DNA of 64,000 bases, taken from Xenophilus sp. L33 (lineage in GTDB: Bacteria > Pseudomonadota > Gammaproteobacteria > Burkholderiales > Burkholderiaceae_C). The position numbers and the translations under genes are program-made. Shown in pieces: positions 33,736 through 42,954 of this stretch (positions are counted from its first letter, which is position 1; each line of letters starts with the position of its first letter). The notes under the pieces were generated by a model. That model ran no database searches and was not told the DNA's origin. It saw nothing but the letters and a program-made list of their open reading frames with translations. The stretch spans positions 39,934 to 103,933 of the forward strand of contig NZ_LMUW01000054.1 of the NCBI RefSeq assembly GCF_009765735.1. The letters run 5' to 3'.

Positions 33736-34671
33736 CTACTTGCGTCGCGGCCTGGGGCCTGCGACCGGCAGCGCCGCGGCGGCCGGCTGCCCGCACTCCT
33801 TCAACACCTCCGCGAAGCGCCCGACCGCGCGGCTCTCGCTGCCGCGCCGCGTCGCCATCGCGATCGCGACGTCGAGCGAGGTCGCGGCCGCGACCTTGCG
33901 GAACGCCACCTGGCGGGTCGACGCCAGCCCGCTGGCCGCCGGCACCAGCGCGATGCCCATGCCACTCTCGACCAGGCTGATCAGCGTCTGCACCTGCACC
34001 GCTTCCTGGACCACGCGGGGCGAGAAGCCGGCCGCCTGGCAGGCCTGCACCACCTGCGTGGCGAGGTTCGGCGCGTTGCTGGCGGAGTAGAGGACGAAGG
34101 GCTCATCCGCCAGGTCGGCCAGGTTCAACCGGCGGCGCCGGCCGAGCGGATGACCGACCGGCATCACGGCCACCAGCCGGTCCCATTCGATCGGCACCAC
34201 GTCCAGCGAGGTCGGATGCATCGCCGGATAGCGCAGGAGGCCGAGGTCGAGCGCACCGGCCTCGACGTCCTGCAGGATCTGCACCGTGGTGCCCTCGCGC
34301 AACTCGAGCACCACGTTCGGGAAGCGTTCGCGAAAGAGCGGCAGGCTGCGCGGCAGCAGGGTGTAGGTGGCAGAGCCGACGAAGCCGACCCGCAGATGGC
34401 CGCCGACGCCGCTTTCGAGCGCACTCACCGCGTTGCGCAGGTGCTCGACATGGAAGGCGATCTTGTGCGCGTCTTCCAGCACCGCCTGCCCCGCTTCGGT
34501 CAGCCGCACGCCGCGCTTGCTGCGCTCCAGCAGCCGCGCGCCGAGGCTTTCTTCCAGCCGGCGGATGCCGGTCGACAACGGCGGCTGCGCCATGTGCAGG
34601 CGCTCGGCCGCCTTGCGGAAGCTCTGGGTTTCCACGACCGCCAGGAACTGTTGCAGCTGCCGGAAATTCAT
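33736..34671 (-). CDS. LysR-family transcriptional regulator (311 aa)
   Basis: MNFRQLQQFLAVVETQSFRKAAERLHMAQPPLS at the start is the LysR winged helix, with the long linker helix up to about residue 85 and the effector domain after it (LRVGFVGSATYTLLPRSLPLF). The upstream TTG would add two residues; the ATG is preferred. It is divergent from an acyl-CoA dehydrogenase / Bug receptor / CoA-transferase operon at a distance of 112 bases, the classic LysR layout, so that operon is its likely target. The C-terminus is Pro/Arg-rich and basic. Confidence 0.92.
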   Translation of the reverse strand: MNFRQLQQFLAVVETQSFRKAAERLHMAQPPLSTGIRRLEESLGARLLERSKRGVRLTEAGQAVLEDAHKIAFHVEHLRNAVSALESGVGGHLRVGFVGSATYTLLPRSLPLFRERFPNVVLELREGTTVQILQDVEAGALDLGLLRYPAMHPTSLDVVPIEWDRLVAVMPVGHPLGRRRRLNLADLADEPFVLYSASNAPNLATQVVQACQAAGFSPRVVQEAVQVQTLISLVESGMGIALVPAASGLASTRQVAFRKVAAATSLDVAIAMATRRGSESRAVGRFAEVLKECGQPAAAALPVAGPRPRRK

Positions 34672-34696
34672 TACCAAAAGGATATCACCGGCACCT

Positions 34697-34708
34697 CAAT
34701 CGGTATTG
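34697..34708. promoter_or_regulatory. Possible LysR half-palindrome in the divergent promoter
   Basis: CAATCGGTATTG, a 4-base-arm inverted repeat (CAAT/ATTG) in the 112-base gap between the LysR gene and the acyl-CoA dehydrogenase operon. It is the only symmetric AT-rich element there and does not follow the T-N11-A rule exactly. Weak evidence. Confidence 0.25.
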
Positions 34709-34783
34709 GACCGGGAATGTGCGCCGGCGTATGGTTCGCAGCCATTGGTCCAGCAGATCGCCCATTCAACCTTAGAGACACCC

Positions 34784-35935
34784 ATGACCACCGAACGCCA
34801 GCAGACCCTCGAGCTCCTTGTCGACGCGGTGCGCCGCTTCACCCGCGACGTGCTCATCCCGGCGGAGATCGAGGTGGTCGAGACCGAGGAGATTCCCCAA
34901 CGCGTGGTGCAGGGCCTGCGCGACCTTGGCCTCTTCGGCATGACGATCCCGGAGGAATATGGCGGCCTCGGCCTCAACATGTTCGAGGAAGCCAGCCTGG
35001 TGTTCGAGGTGGCCTATGCGCAGCCGGCCTTCCGGTCCTACTTCGGAACCACCAACGGCGTCGGCACGCTGGGCATCATCAACGATGGCACCGAAGCGCA
35101 GAAGCGCAAGTACCTGCCGCGGCTCGCGACCGGCGAGATGATGGCCTCCTTCTGCCTGACCGAGCCCGACTCGGGCTCCGATTCGGCCTCGCTCACCACC
35201 CGCGCGGTGCGCGACGGCGACCACTACGTCATCAACGGCACCAAGCGCTTCATCACCAACGCGATCCATGCCGGCGTCTTCACCGTGTTCGCCCGCACCG
35301 CGCCGAAGGAAGCCGGCTCGCGCGGCATCTCGGCCTTCCTGGTCGACCGCGACACGCCCGGCCTCACGGTGGCCAAGCCCTACCAGAAGATGGGTTTCTC
35401 GGGCTCGCACGAATCGGACGTGATCTTCGAAGACTGTCGGGTGCCGGCCAGCGCGCTGCTCGGCGCCGAAGGCACCGGCTTCAAGAACGCGATGAAGTCG
35501 CTCGACCACGCCCGCCTGCACATGGCCGCGGTCGCCACCGGCATGTGCCAGCGGCTGCTCGACGAAGGCACGCGCTACGCGATGGAGCGCCGCCAGTTCG
35601 GCCAGCCGATCGCCAACTTCCAGCTGATCCAGGCGATGCTGGCCGACAGCCAGGCCGAGGCCTTCGCGGCCCGCGCGATGGTCGAGAAGGCCGCGGCCGA
35701 CAAGGACGCCGGCAAGACCACGACCAAGGAAGCGGCCTGCTGCAAGTACTTCGCCACCGAGGCGGCCGGCCGCATCGCCGACCGCATGCTGCAGGTGCAC
35801 GGCGGCAACGGCTACATCAAGGAATACCCGATCGAGCGGCTCTACCGCGACGTCCGGCTGCTGCGCATCTACGAAGGCAGCAGCCAGATCATGCAGTTGA
35901 TCATCGCGCGCGAGCTGCTGCGCGAGCACGCCTGA
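34784..35935 (+). CDS. Acyl-CoA dehydrogenase, canonical (383 aa)
   Basis: All standard features are present: GMTIPEEYGGLGLNMFEEA near residue 47, FCLTEPDSGSDSASL near 122 (FAD loop), FITNAIHAGVFTVFAR near 160, and catalytic Glu in LLRIYEGSSQIMQL near 368. It forms a trans-2,3 double bond in an acyl-CoA, passing electrons to ETF. Unlike the two enzymes at 17-20 kb it keeps the catalytic IYEG motif. First gene of the operon with a Bug receptor and a CaiB-type CoA-transferase, a set that would import, activate and oxidise a small carboxylic acid. Confidence 0.94.
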   Translation: MTTERQQTLELLVDAVRRFTRDVLIPAEIEVVETEEIPQRVVQGLRDLGLFGMTIPEEYGGLGLNMFEEASLVFEVAYAQPAFRSYFGTTNGVGTLGIINDGTEAQKRKYLPRLATGEMMASFCLTEPDSGSDSASLTTRAVRDGDHYVINGTKRFITNAIHAGVFTVFARTAPKEAGSRGISAFLVDRDTPGLTVAKPYQKMGFSGSHESDVIFEDCRVPASALLGAEGTGFKNAMKSLDHARLHMAAVATGMCQRLLDEGTRYAMERRQFGQPIANFQLIQAMLADSQAEAFAARAMVEKAAADKDAGKTTTKEAACCKYFATEAAGRIADRMLQVHGGNGYIKEYPIERLYRDVRLLRIYEGSSQIMQLIIARELLREHA

Positions 35936-35966
35936 CGCGCAGATACGAGAAGAAGGAGACAAGCCC

Positions 35967-36944
35967 ATGACCCAGCGCCGCGCCCTTTTCCTGTGGGCCC
36001 TGCTCGCACTCGCACCGGCGCTCGCGCCGGCGCAGGACTTCCCGACCAAGCCGATCCGCATGATCGTGCCCTTCGCCGCCGGCGGCCCGACCGACGTGCT
36101 GGCTCGCGCGCTGGCCAAGAGCATGGGCGACGCGCTCGGCCAGCCGGTCATCGTCGACAACCGCACCGGCGCGGGCGGCAGCATCGGCATCGACCTGGTG
36201 GTGCGCTCGCCGGCCGACGGCTACACCATCGGCATGGCCCACACCGGCTCGACCGCGATCAACCCGCATCTCTACACCCACCATCCCTACGACCCGCGCA
36301 GCGACCTGACGCCGATCACGCCGGTGGTGTCGTACACCAACGTGCTGCTGGTCAACCCCAAGGTGCCGGCCAAGACGCTGGCCGAGTTCGTCGCCTGGAC
36401 GAAGACCGACGATGCGCACGCCACCTTCGCCTCCGGCGGCAACGGCGCGACCAACCATCTCTCGGGCGAGTTGCTGAAGGCCCTGACCGGCGCGCGCATG
36501 TCGCACATCCCTTACAAGGGCAACGCGCCGGCGCTGGTGGACGTGATGTCGGGCAACGTCTCGGCGATGTTCGACATCCCGATCGAGGCGCTGCCGCAGA
36601 TCAAGGCCGGCGCGGTCCGGCCGCTGGTGGTGACCAGCGCGAAGCGCAGCGTCTACCTGCCGGAGGTGCCGACCATGCGCGAGGCCGGCGTGCCCGGCTT
36701 CGACGAGGCCGGCAGCGACCTGTGGTTCGGACTGGTCGGGCCCGCGGGCCTGCCGCCACCGGTCGTCGACCGGCTCTACCAGGCCACCCTGCAGGCCCTG
36801 CGCACGCCCGAGCTGCAGCAGGCGATCCGCAACATGGCCTACGACGTGTGGACCTTGCCGCCGGCCGAGTTCAAGACCTTCATCGCGACCGACTACGACA
36901 AGTGGGCCAAGGTGGTGAAGCTCGCCGGCGCCAAGATCGATTGA
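35967..36944 (+). CDS. Bug-family (TctC-like) periplasmic receptor (325 aa)
   Basis: Signal peptide MTQRRALFLWALLALAPALAPAQA-like (residues 1-22), then IRMIVPFAAGGPTDVLARALAK, NRTGAGGSIGIDLV, PDGYTIGMAHTG and IPYKGNAPALVDVMSG. It should bind a carboxylate in the periplasm and pass it to a tripartite tricarboxylate transporter encoded elsewhere. It follows the acyl-CoA dehydrogenase by 31 bases and precedes the CoA-transferase by 22 bases. AAGGAGAC gives it a strong ribosome site. Confidence 0.93.
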   Translation: MTQRRALFLWALLALAPALAPAQDFPTKPIRMIVPFAAGGPTDVLARALAKSMGDALGQPVIVDNRTGAGGSIGIDLVVRSPADGYTIGMAHTGSTAINPHLYTHHPYDPRSDLTPITPVVSYTNVLLVNPKVPAKTLAEFVAWTKTDDAHATFASGGNGATNHLSGELLKALTGARMSHIPYKGNAPALVDVMSGNVSAMFDIPIEALPQIKAGAVRPLVVTSAKRSVYLPEVPTMREAGVPGFDEAGSDLWFGLVGPAGLPPPVVDRLYQATLQALRTPELQQAIRNMAYDVWTLPPAEFKTFIATDYDKWAKVVKLAGAKID

Positions 36945-36966
36945 ATCGAACGAGAGAACGACACAC

Positions 36967-38172
36967 ATGAGCGGACCACTGGACGGCATCCGGGTGCTCG
37001 ACCTGACGAGCGTGATCATGGGCCCCACCGCCAGCCAGCAGATGGCCGACCTGGGCGCCGACGTCATCAAGGTCGAGCCGCCCGGCGGCGACGTGATGCG
37101 GCAGTCCGGGCCGATGCGCCACGCGGGCATGGGGCACTTCTATCTCACCACCAACCGCAACAAGCGCTCGATCGTGCTCGACCTCAAGCAGCCGGCCGGT
37201 CGCGACGTTCTGCTGCACATGGCGGCCAGCGCCGACGTGCTGGTCTACAACATCCGGCCGCAGGCGATGGCGCGGCTGGGCCTGGGCTACGAGGACCTGA
37301 AGCGGGTGTCGCCGAAGATCATCTACGCCGGCGCCTACGGCTTCAGCCAGCGCGGGCCGTATGCGGCCCGGCCGGCCTACGACGACCTCATCCAGGGCAT
37401 GTCGGGCATTCCGTGGCTGTCAGCCCAGGCCAGCGGCGAGAAGCCGCGCTACGCCCCGATGGTGTTGGTCGACCGCATGCTCGGCCTGCAGCTGTGCAAC
37501 GCGATCACCACGGCCCTCTTTCACCGCGAGCGCAGCGGCCAGGGCCAGCAGGTCGACGTGCCGATGTTCGAGGGCATGCTGTCGCTGGTGCTGGGCGAAC
37601 ATCTTGCCGGCCGCCTGTTCGAGCCGGCGACCGCACCGGCCGGCTACCAGCGCAGCCTGGCGCGCGACCGGCGGCCTTACGAAACGCGCGACGGTTTCAT
37701 CTGCGTGCTGGTCTACAACGACAAGCACTGGCGCAGCTTCTTCGACGCGATCGGCCAGCGGCCGATGTTCGATGCCGACGAACGCTTCCACAGCCAGAAC
37801 CAGCGGCTGACGCACATCGCGCACGTCTACGGCTACCTCGGCGAGGTCTTCCTCACCCGCACCACCGCCGAATGGCTGGACCTGCTAGAGCGCGCCGACA
37901 TCCCGGCCGCGCGCATGTACAGCATCGACGACATCCTCGAAGACCCGCACCTCCAGGCGACCGGTTACCTGGAGCAGGTGACGCATCCGAGCGAAGGCGA
38001 GATGCTGCGCACCGCGATCCCGTCGGAATGGTCCGCGACCCCGCCGGTGCATCGCCACCATGCGCCGCTGCTCGGCGAGAACACGCTGGAGATCCTGCGC
38101 GAACACGGCTACGGCGAGGAGCGCATCCAGGAGCTGCTGGGGGATGCGGTGGTGCGCGGGCCGCAGGCCTAG
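36967..38172 (+). CDS. CaiB/BaiF family CoA-transferase (401 aa)
   Basis: LDGIRVLDLTSVIMGPTASQQMADLGADVIKVE and DVLVYNIRPQAMARLGLGYEDL are the class III CoA-transferase signatures, with the active-site Asp expected near residue 168 (MVLVDRMLGLQLCNAI). It probably activates the carboxylic acid that the accompanying receptor binds, before oxidation by the acyl-CoA dehydrogenase. Its last codon and the stop of the convergent tphA1 share the palindrome CTAG, a four-base overlap. Length is normal. Confidence 0.93.
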   Translation: MSGPLDGIRVLDLTSVIMGPTASQQMADLGADVIKVEPPGGDVMRQSGPMRHAGMGHFYLTTNRNKRSIVLDLKQPAGRDVLLHMAASADVLVYNIRPQAMARLGLGYEDLKRVSPKIIYAGAYGFSQRGPYAARPAYDDLIQGMSGIPWLSAQASGEKPRYAPMVLVDRMLGLQLCNAITTALFHRERSGQGQQVDVPMFEGMLSLVLGEHLAGRLFEPATAPAGYQRSLARDRRPYETRDGFICVLVYNDKHWRSFFDAIGQRPMFDADERFHSQNQRLTHIAHVYGYLGEVFLTRTTAEWLDLLERADIPAARMYSIDDILEDPHLQATGYLEQVTHPSEGEMLRTAIPSEWSATPPVHRHHAPLLGENTLEILREHGYGEERIQELLGDAVVRGPQA

Positions 38173-39176
38173 CCCGGAACCGCCGGCCCCTCCACGAACA
38201 CGTCGGAGTGGAAGTCCCGCGGATCGAGCCCGAGCCGCAGCGCCGCCTCGCGCACCGCCGCGACCATCGGCGGGCCGCCGCAGCAGTACAGCTCGTGGCC
38301 TTGCAGCGCCGGCATGCATTGCACCAGCGCCTGATCGGCACGCGCGCCGACGAAGCCCTCGGGCAGCGCATCGGTCGCATCGCTGAGCGCCGCCACGAAG
38401 CGGAAGCCCGGCCACTTCTTCTGCCACTTCTCGACCGCCGGCCGCAGGTAGATGCCGTCGGCCTGGCGGGCTGCCCAGATCAAGGTCGTCGGACGATCGA
38501 CGTTGCGCCGGGCCATGTCGTCGAGGATCGACTTGATCGGCGCGAAGCCGGTGCCGCCGGCCACCAGCACGATCGGCCGCTCGCCTTCGCGCAGGCTGAA
38601 GGCCCCGAAGGGCAGTTCGACCTCGAGCGTGTCGCCGCTGTGCAGTTCGGGCACGCGGGTGCTGAAGCTGCCGCCGGGCACGTGGCGGATGTGCAGGCTC
38701 AGCGAGTCGCTCTCGTGCGGCGGATTGGCCATCGAATAGCAGCGGGTGCTGCCGTCGGCCGCGGTCACCCGCAGGTACTGGCCGGCCTTGAACTTCGCGC
38801 GCTGCCCGGTCGGCAGCCGCAGCTGCAGCAGCGACACGTCCGGCGCGACCCGCTGGTTGCGGAACACGCGCGCCGTGAACTTCTTGCGCGCGCCGGGGTC
38901 GATGCGATGCCATTCGGTCGGCGCGATCACGGCCGTGCTCACCGGCGCGCACATGCAGAACAGCACCTGGCCGGGCAGGCAGGTCTCGTTGGTCATCGGT
39001 GCGCCGCGAACGCCGACCACCTCGCCCTCAGGCACCCGGCCGGCGCAATTGCCGCAGACGCCCTTGCGGCAGGAGTAAGGCAGCTCGATGCCGTGGCGTG
39101 CGGCGCCGTCGAGCAGGCTTTCGCCGACCGCGCATTCGAAGCTCGCGTCGCTGCCGGCGATGCGAACGACGTTCAT
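38169..39176 (-). CDS. tphA1: Terephthalate 1,2-dioxygenase reductase component
   Basis: An N-terminal plant-type [2Fe-2S] ferredoxin has cluster cysteines C36, C41, C44 and C74 ([15 protein letters not shown]). An FAD domain follows (RCYSMANPP near residue 128) and then an NAD(P)H domain with [14 protein letters not shown] near 210 and [10 protein letters not shown] near 300. It passes electrons from NAD(P)H to the Rieske oxygenase. At 335 residues it matches the size I recall for TphA1. Its start overlaps the tphB stop (ATGA). The order tphC-A2-A3-B-A1 is that of the Comamonas operon, which supports the assignment over other class IB-like reductases. Confidence 0.88.
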   Translation of the reverse strand: MNVVRIAGSDASFECAVGESLLDGAARHGIELPYSCRKGVCGNCAGRVPEGEVVGVRGAPMTNETCLPGQVLFCMCAPVSTAVIAPTEWHRIDPGARKKFTARVFRNQRVAPDVSLLQLRLPTGQRAKFKAGQYLRVTAADGSTRCYSMANPPHESDSLSLHIRHVPGGSFSTRVPELHSGDTLEVELPFGAFSLREGERPIVLVAGGTGFAPIKSILDDMARRNVDRPTTLIWAARQADGIYLRPAVEKWQKKWPGFRFVAALSDATDALPEGFVGARADQALVQCMPALQGHELYCCGGPPMVAAVREAALRLGLDPRDFHSDVFVEGPAVPG

Positions 39177-40156
39177 GCGGCCACTACTCCCGAGAGCAGC
39201 GCGATCGTGCGGATCACCGCGGCCGGGTCGGCGATGCCGCGGCCCGCGATGTCCATCGCGCTGCCGTGGCCGACGCTGGACAGCAGCGCGTCGCCGCCGA
39301 TGCTCAGGGCGCTGGCCGCGCGCGGCGCCAGCAGCTTGACCGGGATGTGCCCCTGGTCGTGCAGCATCGCGCAATAGAGGTCGTGCCGGCGGTCCGCCAG
39401 CAGCACGTCGGCGCCGGTGGGGCCGTCCACCTCGAGGCCTTCGGCGCGCAGCTGCTCGACCGCGGGGAAGCTGATGCGGGCGTCGTGCGCGCCGAAGAGA
39501 CCGCCCTCCGACGCATGCGGATTGATGCCGAAGACCGCCACCGACGGCTGCGCGAGGCCGAGCCGGCGACAGGCCTCGACGCCGGCACGCACCGCGTCGA
39601 CCACCAGCGCCGGCGTCAGGCGGTCGAGCGCGCTCTGTACGCTCTCATGCAAGGTCGCGTGCACGATGCGCAGGCCGCCGCCGACCAGCATCAGGAAGAC
39701 CGCGTTCTCGGGCACGCCGCAGACCCGCGCCACCAGCGACGGGTAGCCGCTGAAGGCGATGCCGGCCTGGTGGATCGCGGTCTCGTGGTGCGGGCAGGCG
39801 ACCACCGCGTCGACCTCGCCGCGCCGGCAGGCCTCGATCGCGGCCGAGGCCGAGGCGATCGCCGATGCGCCGGCTTCCGGCGCGATGCGTCCCGGCACCG
39901 CGGCCTGTGACGACAGCCGGCCGACGTCGACCCGATCGAGGCCGCGCAGCATCTCTTGCAGGCCGAGCTGCGTGGCGGTGCGGTCGACGACCGATGCCGG
40001 CCCGTAGAGCACCATGCATGCACGCTGCGCCGGCGAGAGACTGGCCAGTGCCTTGAGCGCGATCTCGGGCCCGACGCCGTTCGGGTCGCCGACGGTGAGT
40101 GCGAGCCGCTGGCCCACAGTGTCGATGCTTGACGCTTGCATGGCCTGCACCGTCAC
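39173..40156 (-). CDS. tphB: Terephthalate dihydrodiol dehydrogenase (PdxA family)
   Basis: PdxA-family metal-dependent dehydrogenase: [18 protein letters not shown] near residue 20, metal/substrate His in [19 protein letters not shown] near 135 and [13 protein letters not shown] near 275, with [12 protein letters not shown] near 304. In this setting it would oxidise and decarboxylate 1,2-dihydroxy-3,5-cyclohexadiene-1,4-dicarboxylate to protocatechuate rather than act in vitamin B6 synthesis. The GTG start overlaps the tphA3 stop (GTGA); an internal ATG five codons later is equally possible. Neighbour genes make TphB far more likely than PdxA. Confidence 0.87.
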   Translation of the reverse strand: MTVQAMQASSIDTVGQRLALTVGDPNGVGPEIALKALASLSPAQRACMVLYGPASVVDRTATQLGLQEMLRGLDRVDVGRLSSQAAVPGRIAPEAGASAIASASAAIEACRRGEVDAVVACPHHETAIHQAGIAFSGYPSLVARVCGVPENAVFLMLVGGGLRIVHATLHESVQSALDRLTPALVVDAVRAGVEACRRLGLAQPSVAVFGINPHASEGGLFGAHDARISFPAVEQLRAEGLEVDGPTGADVLLADRRHDLYCAMLHDQGHIPVKLLAPRAASALSIGGDALLSSVGHGSAMDIAGRGIADPAAVIRTIALLSGVVAA

Positions 40157-40617
40157 AGCGGCAGCGCCAGCAGGGTGTCGGTGCTGGTGCTGTCGCACAC
40201 CGCCACGCGCGACGCCAGACGCAGTTCGCCGTCGTGCCGCACGAAGCGGTCGCGATAGACGCCGGTCGCGAACAGCTCGGTCTGGCCGCTGGCCATGATG
40301 CGCGCCACCATGAAGGGCGTGCTGGCCTCGGCGCTCTCGGCGTCGGCGCGCTCGACGAGCGGGATGCCGAGCAGGTGCCGGTAGCTCTGCCGCTCGTAGA
40401 TGTTGGCCACGCGCAGCGCGGCGATCCGGTCTTCCAGCATGGCGCGCGAGTCGGCGTAGACGATGCCCGCGGGCAGGCCCTCGCGCTCGTTCTCGGCGTG
40501 GGTGATGCGGTAGTGGCAGTCCTCGGTGAAGAAGGCGGGCCAGCGCTCCAGCGCGTCGCTGTCGATCGCGTGGGCGTAGGCGGCATTGAAGGCGCAGAGC
40601 GCCAGCAGGTCGATCAT
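40153..40617 (-). CDS. tphA3: Terephthalate 1,2-dioxygenase beta subunit
   Basis: The 154-residue protein has the SnoaL/NTF2-like fold of ring-hydroxylating oxygenase beta subunits: [21 protein letters not shown] near residue 26, [13 protein letters not shown] near 57 and [20 protein letters not shown] near 112. It has no catalytic metal and stabilises the alpha subunit in an alpha3beta3 hexamer. The length matches what I recall of TphA3. It starts 24 bases after the alpha-subunit stop and overlaps tphB by four bases. Confidence 0.88.
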   Translation of the reverse strand: MIDLLALCAFNAAYAHAIDSDALERWPAFFTEDCHYRITHAENEREGLPAGIVYADSRAMLEDRIAALRVANIYERQSYRHLLGIPLVERADAESAEASTPFMVARIMASGQTELFATGVYRDRFVRHDGELRLASRVAVCDSTSTDTLLALPL

Positions 40618-40641
40618 GGTTGACTTTCCGAAAGGCCGGGC

Positions 40642-41871
40642 TCACAGGCCCATGTGCTGCCGATAGGCTTTCCAGAAGCCGCGCACCGAGGTCTCGGTGG
40701 CGCGGCCTTCGCTCGATCCGGCGCCGTCGCCGCCCATCTCGACCACCGCCTCGTGGTCGGCGGCACCGGCGATGCCGCGCTGCACGAAGCCGCCGACCGC
40801 GCCGTCCTCCATCGAGATGAAGCCGGCCGGGCCGATCAGGTTCGACTGCTTGAGCCGCACCTTGCGCTGCTCGGGCGTGTCGTCGACATAGCCGATGTAG
40901 GTCCAGTTGAGCTCGGTGCGCGTGCTGCCCTTGGGCAGCACCTGGCGCACCGCCAGGCAGTTCTGGATCTGCTGCAGCACGAAGCCCGGGAACACCGAGA
41001 GGATCTGCAGCGTGATGCCGTCGCCGTATTCCTTGAAGCCGGCGAGCAGGCTCGGATCCTTCAGCCGGTACGCGGCGTTGTCGGAGCGCAGCGCCTGTTC
41101 CTTGTACGAGGCGTCCTTCTCGGCGGCCGGGTCGATCATCGAGTAGCTCACGTGATGGCCGCCGCTCTCGTCGACGATGACGCCGCCCTTCTGCGACAGC
41201 TTGTTGAGCTCGAAGGTGGTGAAGAACAGGTGCAGCAGGCTCGCGTGGTAGCTGTCCTTCACGTTCTCGACGTACAGCTTCCAGTTGTTGGGCAGCGCCT
41301 GCGTGAAGCGGCCGATCACCTCGACCGGCTTGTGCAGCACGCGCTCGACGCGCTCGCAGATCTCCGGGCCGAGGTAGTCCTCGATGTCGGGCACCTCGTC
41401 GCTGAAGCTGCCGAAGACCAGGCCGCAGTAACGCGCCACGCGCAGCTTGCGCGGGCCGTGCGCTTCCTTGCAGAAGTCCGGCGGCATGCCGCCCTGGCCC
41501 TTCACGCCCTTCTCGAAGGCGACGCCGGTGAGGTCGCCCTGCCGGTTGTAGCTCCAGGCGTGGTAGACGCACTGGAAGTTGTCGGCGCGGCCCGACTTCT
41601 CGAGCGCGATCAGCGCGCCGCGGTGGGCGCAGCGGTTCTCGAAGGCGTAGACCTCGTCGTCCTCGCGCACCACGATGACCGGCGTCTCGCCACAGAAGGT
41701 GGTGCGGTAGCTGCCGGAGTCGGGCAGCTCGGCTTCCAGGCAGAGGAAGTTCCAGGTGTCGCCGCGGAAGATGCGCGACTCCTCGTCGGCCTCGACCTGC
41801 CTGTCGTCGTAGAGCGCGAACGGGATGCGGGTGAGGCCGGCGGCCGGCCAGTGGATCGGTTGGGTGTTCAT
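40642..41871 (-). CDS. tphA2: Terephthalate 1,2-dioxygenase alpha subunit
   Basis: Adds both oxygens to carbons 1 and 2 of terephthalate. Rieske [2Fe-2S] ligands are C81, H83, C101 and H104 ([18 protein letters not shown]). The mononuclear iron site is H209, H214 and D356, with bridging D206 ([19 protein letters not shown]). Arginines 309 (CLAVRQ) and 390 (SSEGRATE) fall exactly where I recall the two carboxylate-binding arginines of the Comamonas enzyme, which argues for a para-dicarboxylate substrate rather than benzoate, anthranilate or salicylate. At 409 residues it has normal length. Operon position second, after the receptor. Confidence 0.92.
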   Translation of the reverse strand: MNTQPIHWPAAGLTRIPFALYDDRQVEADEESRIFRGDTWNFLCLEAELPDSGSYRTTFCGETPVIVVREDDEVYAFENRCAHRGALIALEKSGRADNFQCVYHAWSYNRQGDLTGVAFEKGVKGQGGMPPDFCKEAHGPRKLRVARYCGLVFGSFSDEVPDIEDYLGPEICERVERVLHKPVEVIGRFTQALPNNWKLYVENVKDSYHASLLHLFFTTFELNKLSQKGGVIVDESGGHHVSYSMIDPAAEKDASYKEQALRSDNAAYRLKDPSLLAGFKEYGDGITLQILSVFPGFVLQQIQNCLAVRQVLPKGSTRTELNWTYIGYVDDTPEQRKVRLKQSNLIGPAGFISMEDGAVGGFVQRGIAGAADHEAVVEMGGDGAGSSEGRATETSVRGFWKAYRQHMGL

Positions 41872-41887
41872 GGTGGGAGTGCCTGGT

Positions 41888-42865
41888 TCAGTCGAGGGTC
41901 ACGTTGGCCAGCTGGATGACCTTCTTCCATTTCTCGGATTCGCTCTGGATGAAGCGGCCGGTGGTCGCGCTGTCCCAGCCGCGCGGCTCGGCGCCTTCGT
42001 GGGCGAATTTCTGCCGCACGTCGGGAAGCGCGAGCGCATCGGCAAAGGCCTTCTGCGTGGTCGCGATCGTGGCCGCTGGCGTGCCGGGCGGTGACACCAC
42101 CGCGAACCAGGTGACCGCGTTCATCGCCGGCAGCTGCTGCTCGGCGAAGGTCGGCACGTCGGGCAGCGCGGCCGACCGATGCTCGTCGGCCACCGCCAGG
42201 ATGCGCACCTTGCCCGACTGGTGGAAAGGCAGCGACGAGCTGAGGTTGTCGAAGAAGACATCCACCTGGCCGCCGATCAGGTCGACCAGCGCCGGTGCGG
42301 TGCCCTTGTACGGCACGTGCGTCATCTGCGTGCCGGTGAGCTGCATGAACAGGCTGGCGGTGAGGTGCGAGGTGGTGCCGTTGCCCTGCGACGCATAGCT
42401 GACCTTGCCGGGGTTGGCCTTCAGGTAGGCGATGAATTCGGCCACGTTGTGCACCGGCAGGTTCGGGTTGACCACCAGCACGTTGGGCACCGTGGCCAGC
42501 ACCGTCACCGGCACCCAGCGCGCCGGGTCGAAGGACAGCTTCTTGTAGAGCGACTGGTTGATCGCGATCGGCGCCGGCGGCGAGGCCAGGAGCGTGAGGC
42601 CGTCGGGCTCGGAGCGGTAGACGTAGTCACCGCCGATGTTGCCGCCGGCGCCGGTGCGGTTCTCGATCACCACGCCGTCGGGGTATTGCGCGCGCAGCTT
42701 GTCGGCGACCACGCGCGGCAGGATGTCGGCGGTGCCGCCGGCCGGGAAGGGCACGACCAGCTTCAGTGGCTTGTCGGCGAAGGCGGCCGGCGGGGCCAGG
42801 CAGGCCAGCGCCAGCAGCACCGAGGCCGCCCAGCGGGCCATTGCAGGGAGTTTGCGGAAGATCAT
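41888..42865 (-). CDS. tphC: Terephthalate-binding periplasmic receptor (Bug family)
   Basis: Signal peptide at residues 1-30 ([22 protein letters not shown] within it), then [48 protein letters not shown] and [22 protein letters not shown]. TphC delivers terephthalate to a TctAB-type membrane transporter that is encoded elsewhere. It is first in the operon, 17 bases before tphA2, and 81 bases from the divergent IclR gene, whose operator-like site sits between them. Highly similar by eye to the receptor at 12185-13174. Confidence 0.9.
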   Translation of the reverse strand: MIFRKLPAMARWAASVLLALACLAPPAAFADKPLKLVVPFPAGGTADILPRVVADKLRAQYPDGVVIENRTGAGGNIGGDYVYRSEPDGLTLLASPPAPIAINQSLYKKLSFDPARWVPVTVLATVPNVLVVNPNLPVHNVAEFIAYLKANPGKVSYASQGNGTTSHLTASLFMQLTGTQMTHVPYKGTAPALVDLIGGQVDVFFDNLSSSLPFHQSGKVRILAVADEHRSAALPDVPTFAEQQLPAMNAVTWFAVVSPPGTPAATIATTQKAFADALALPDVRQKFAHEGAEPRGWDSATTGRFIQSESEKWKKVIQLANVTLD

Positions 42866-42938
42866 GGTGGGGTGTCTCTTTCTGTGGCAGTCGCTCGCCG
42901 GAGAGTGTCTTTCGACGCCCGGCACGCGACAAGGTAGA

Positions 42939-42954
42939 TTTGCGCTATGCGAAA
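42939..42954. promoter_or_regulatory. Operator-like element at the tphR start
   Basis: TTTGCGCTATGCGAAA, imperfectly symmetric (CGC-TAT-GCG core), lies across the first possible ATG of tphR (42947). Read on the other strand it is TTTCGCATAGCGCAAA, which resembles the ATTCGCATAGCAAAT element at 21360. It is well placed to control both tphR and the tphC operon. Confidence 0.45.

Noticed and set aside
39173..40156. Annotation of the PdxA-family gene as vitamin B6 synthesis
   Set aside because: It lies inside a terephthalate operon with overlapping genes; TphB enzymes belong to the PdxA family.
39173..41572. Apparent fusion of an upstream region with PdxA/TphB (799 codons)
   Set aside because: The upstream part reads tphA3 and tphA2 in the wrong frame; the GTGA overlap gives the true start.
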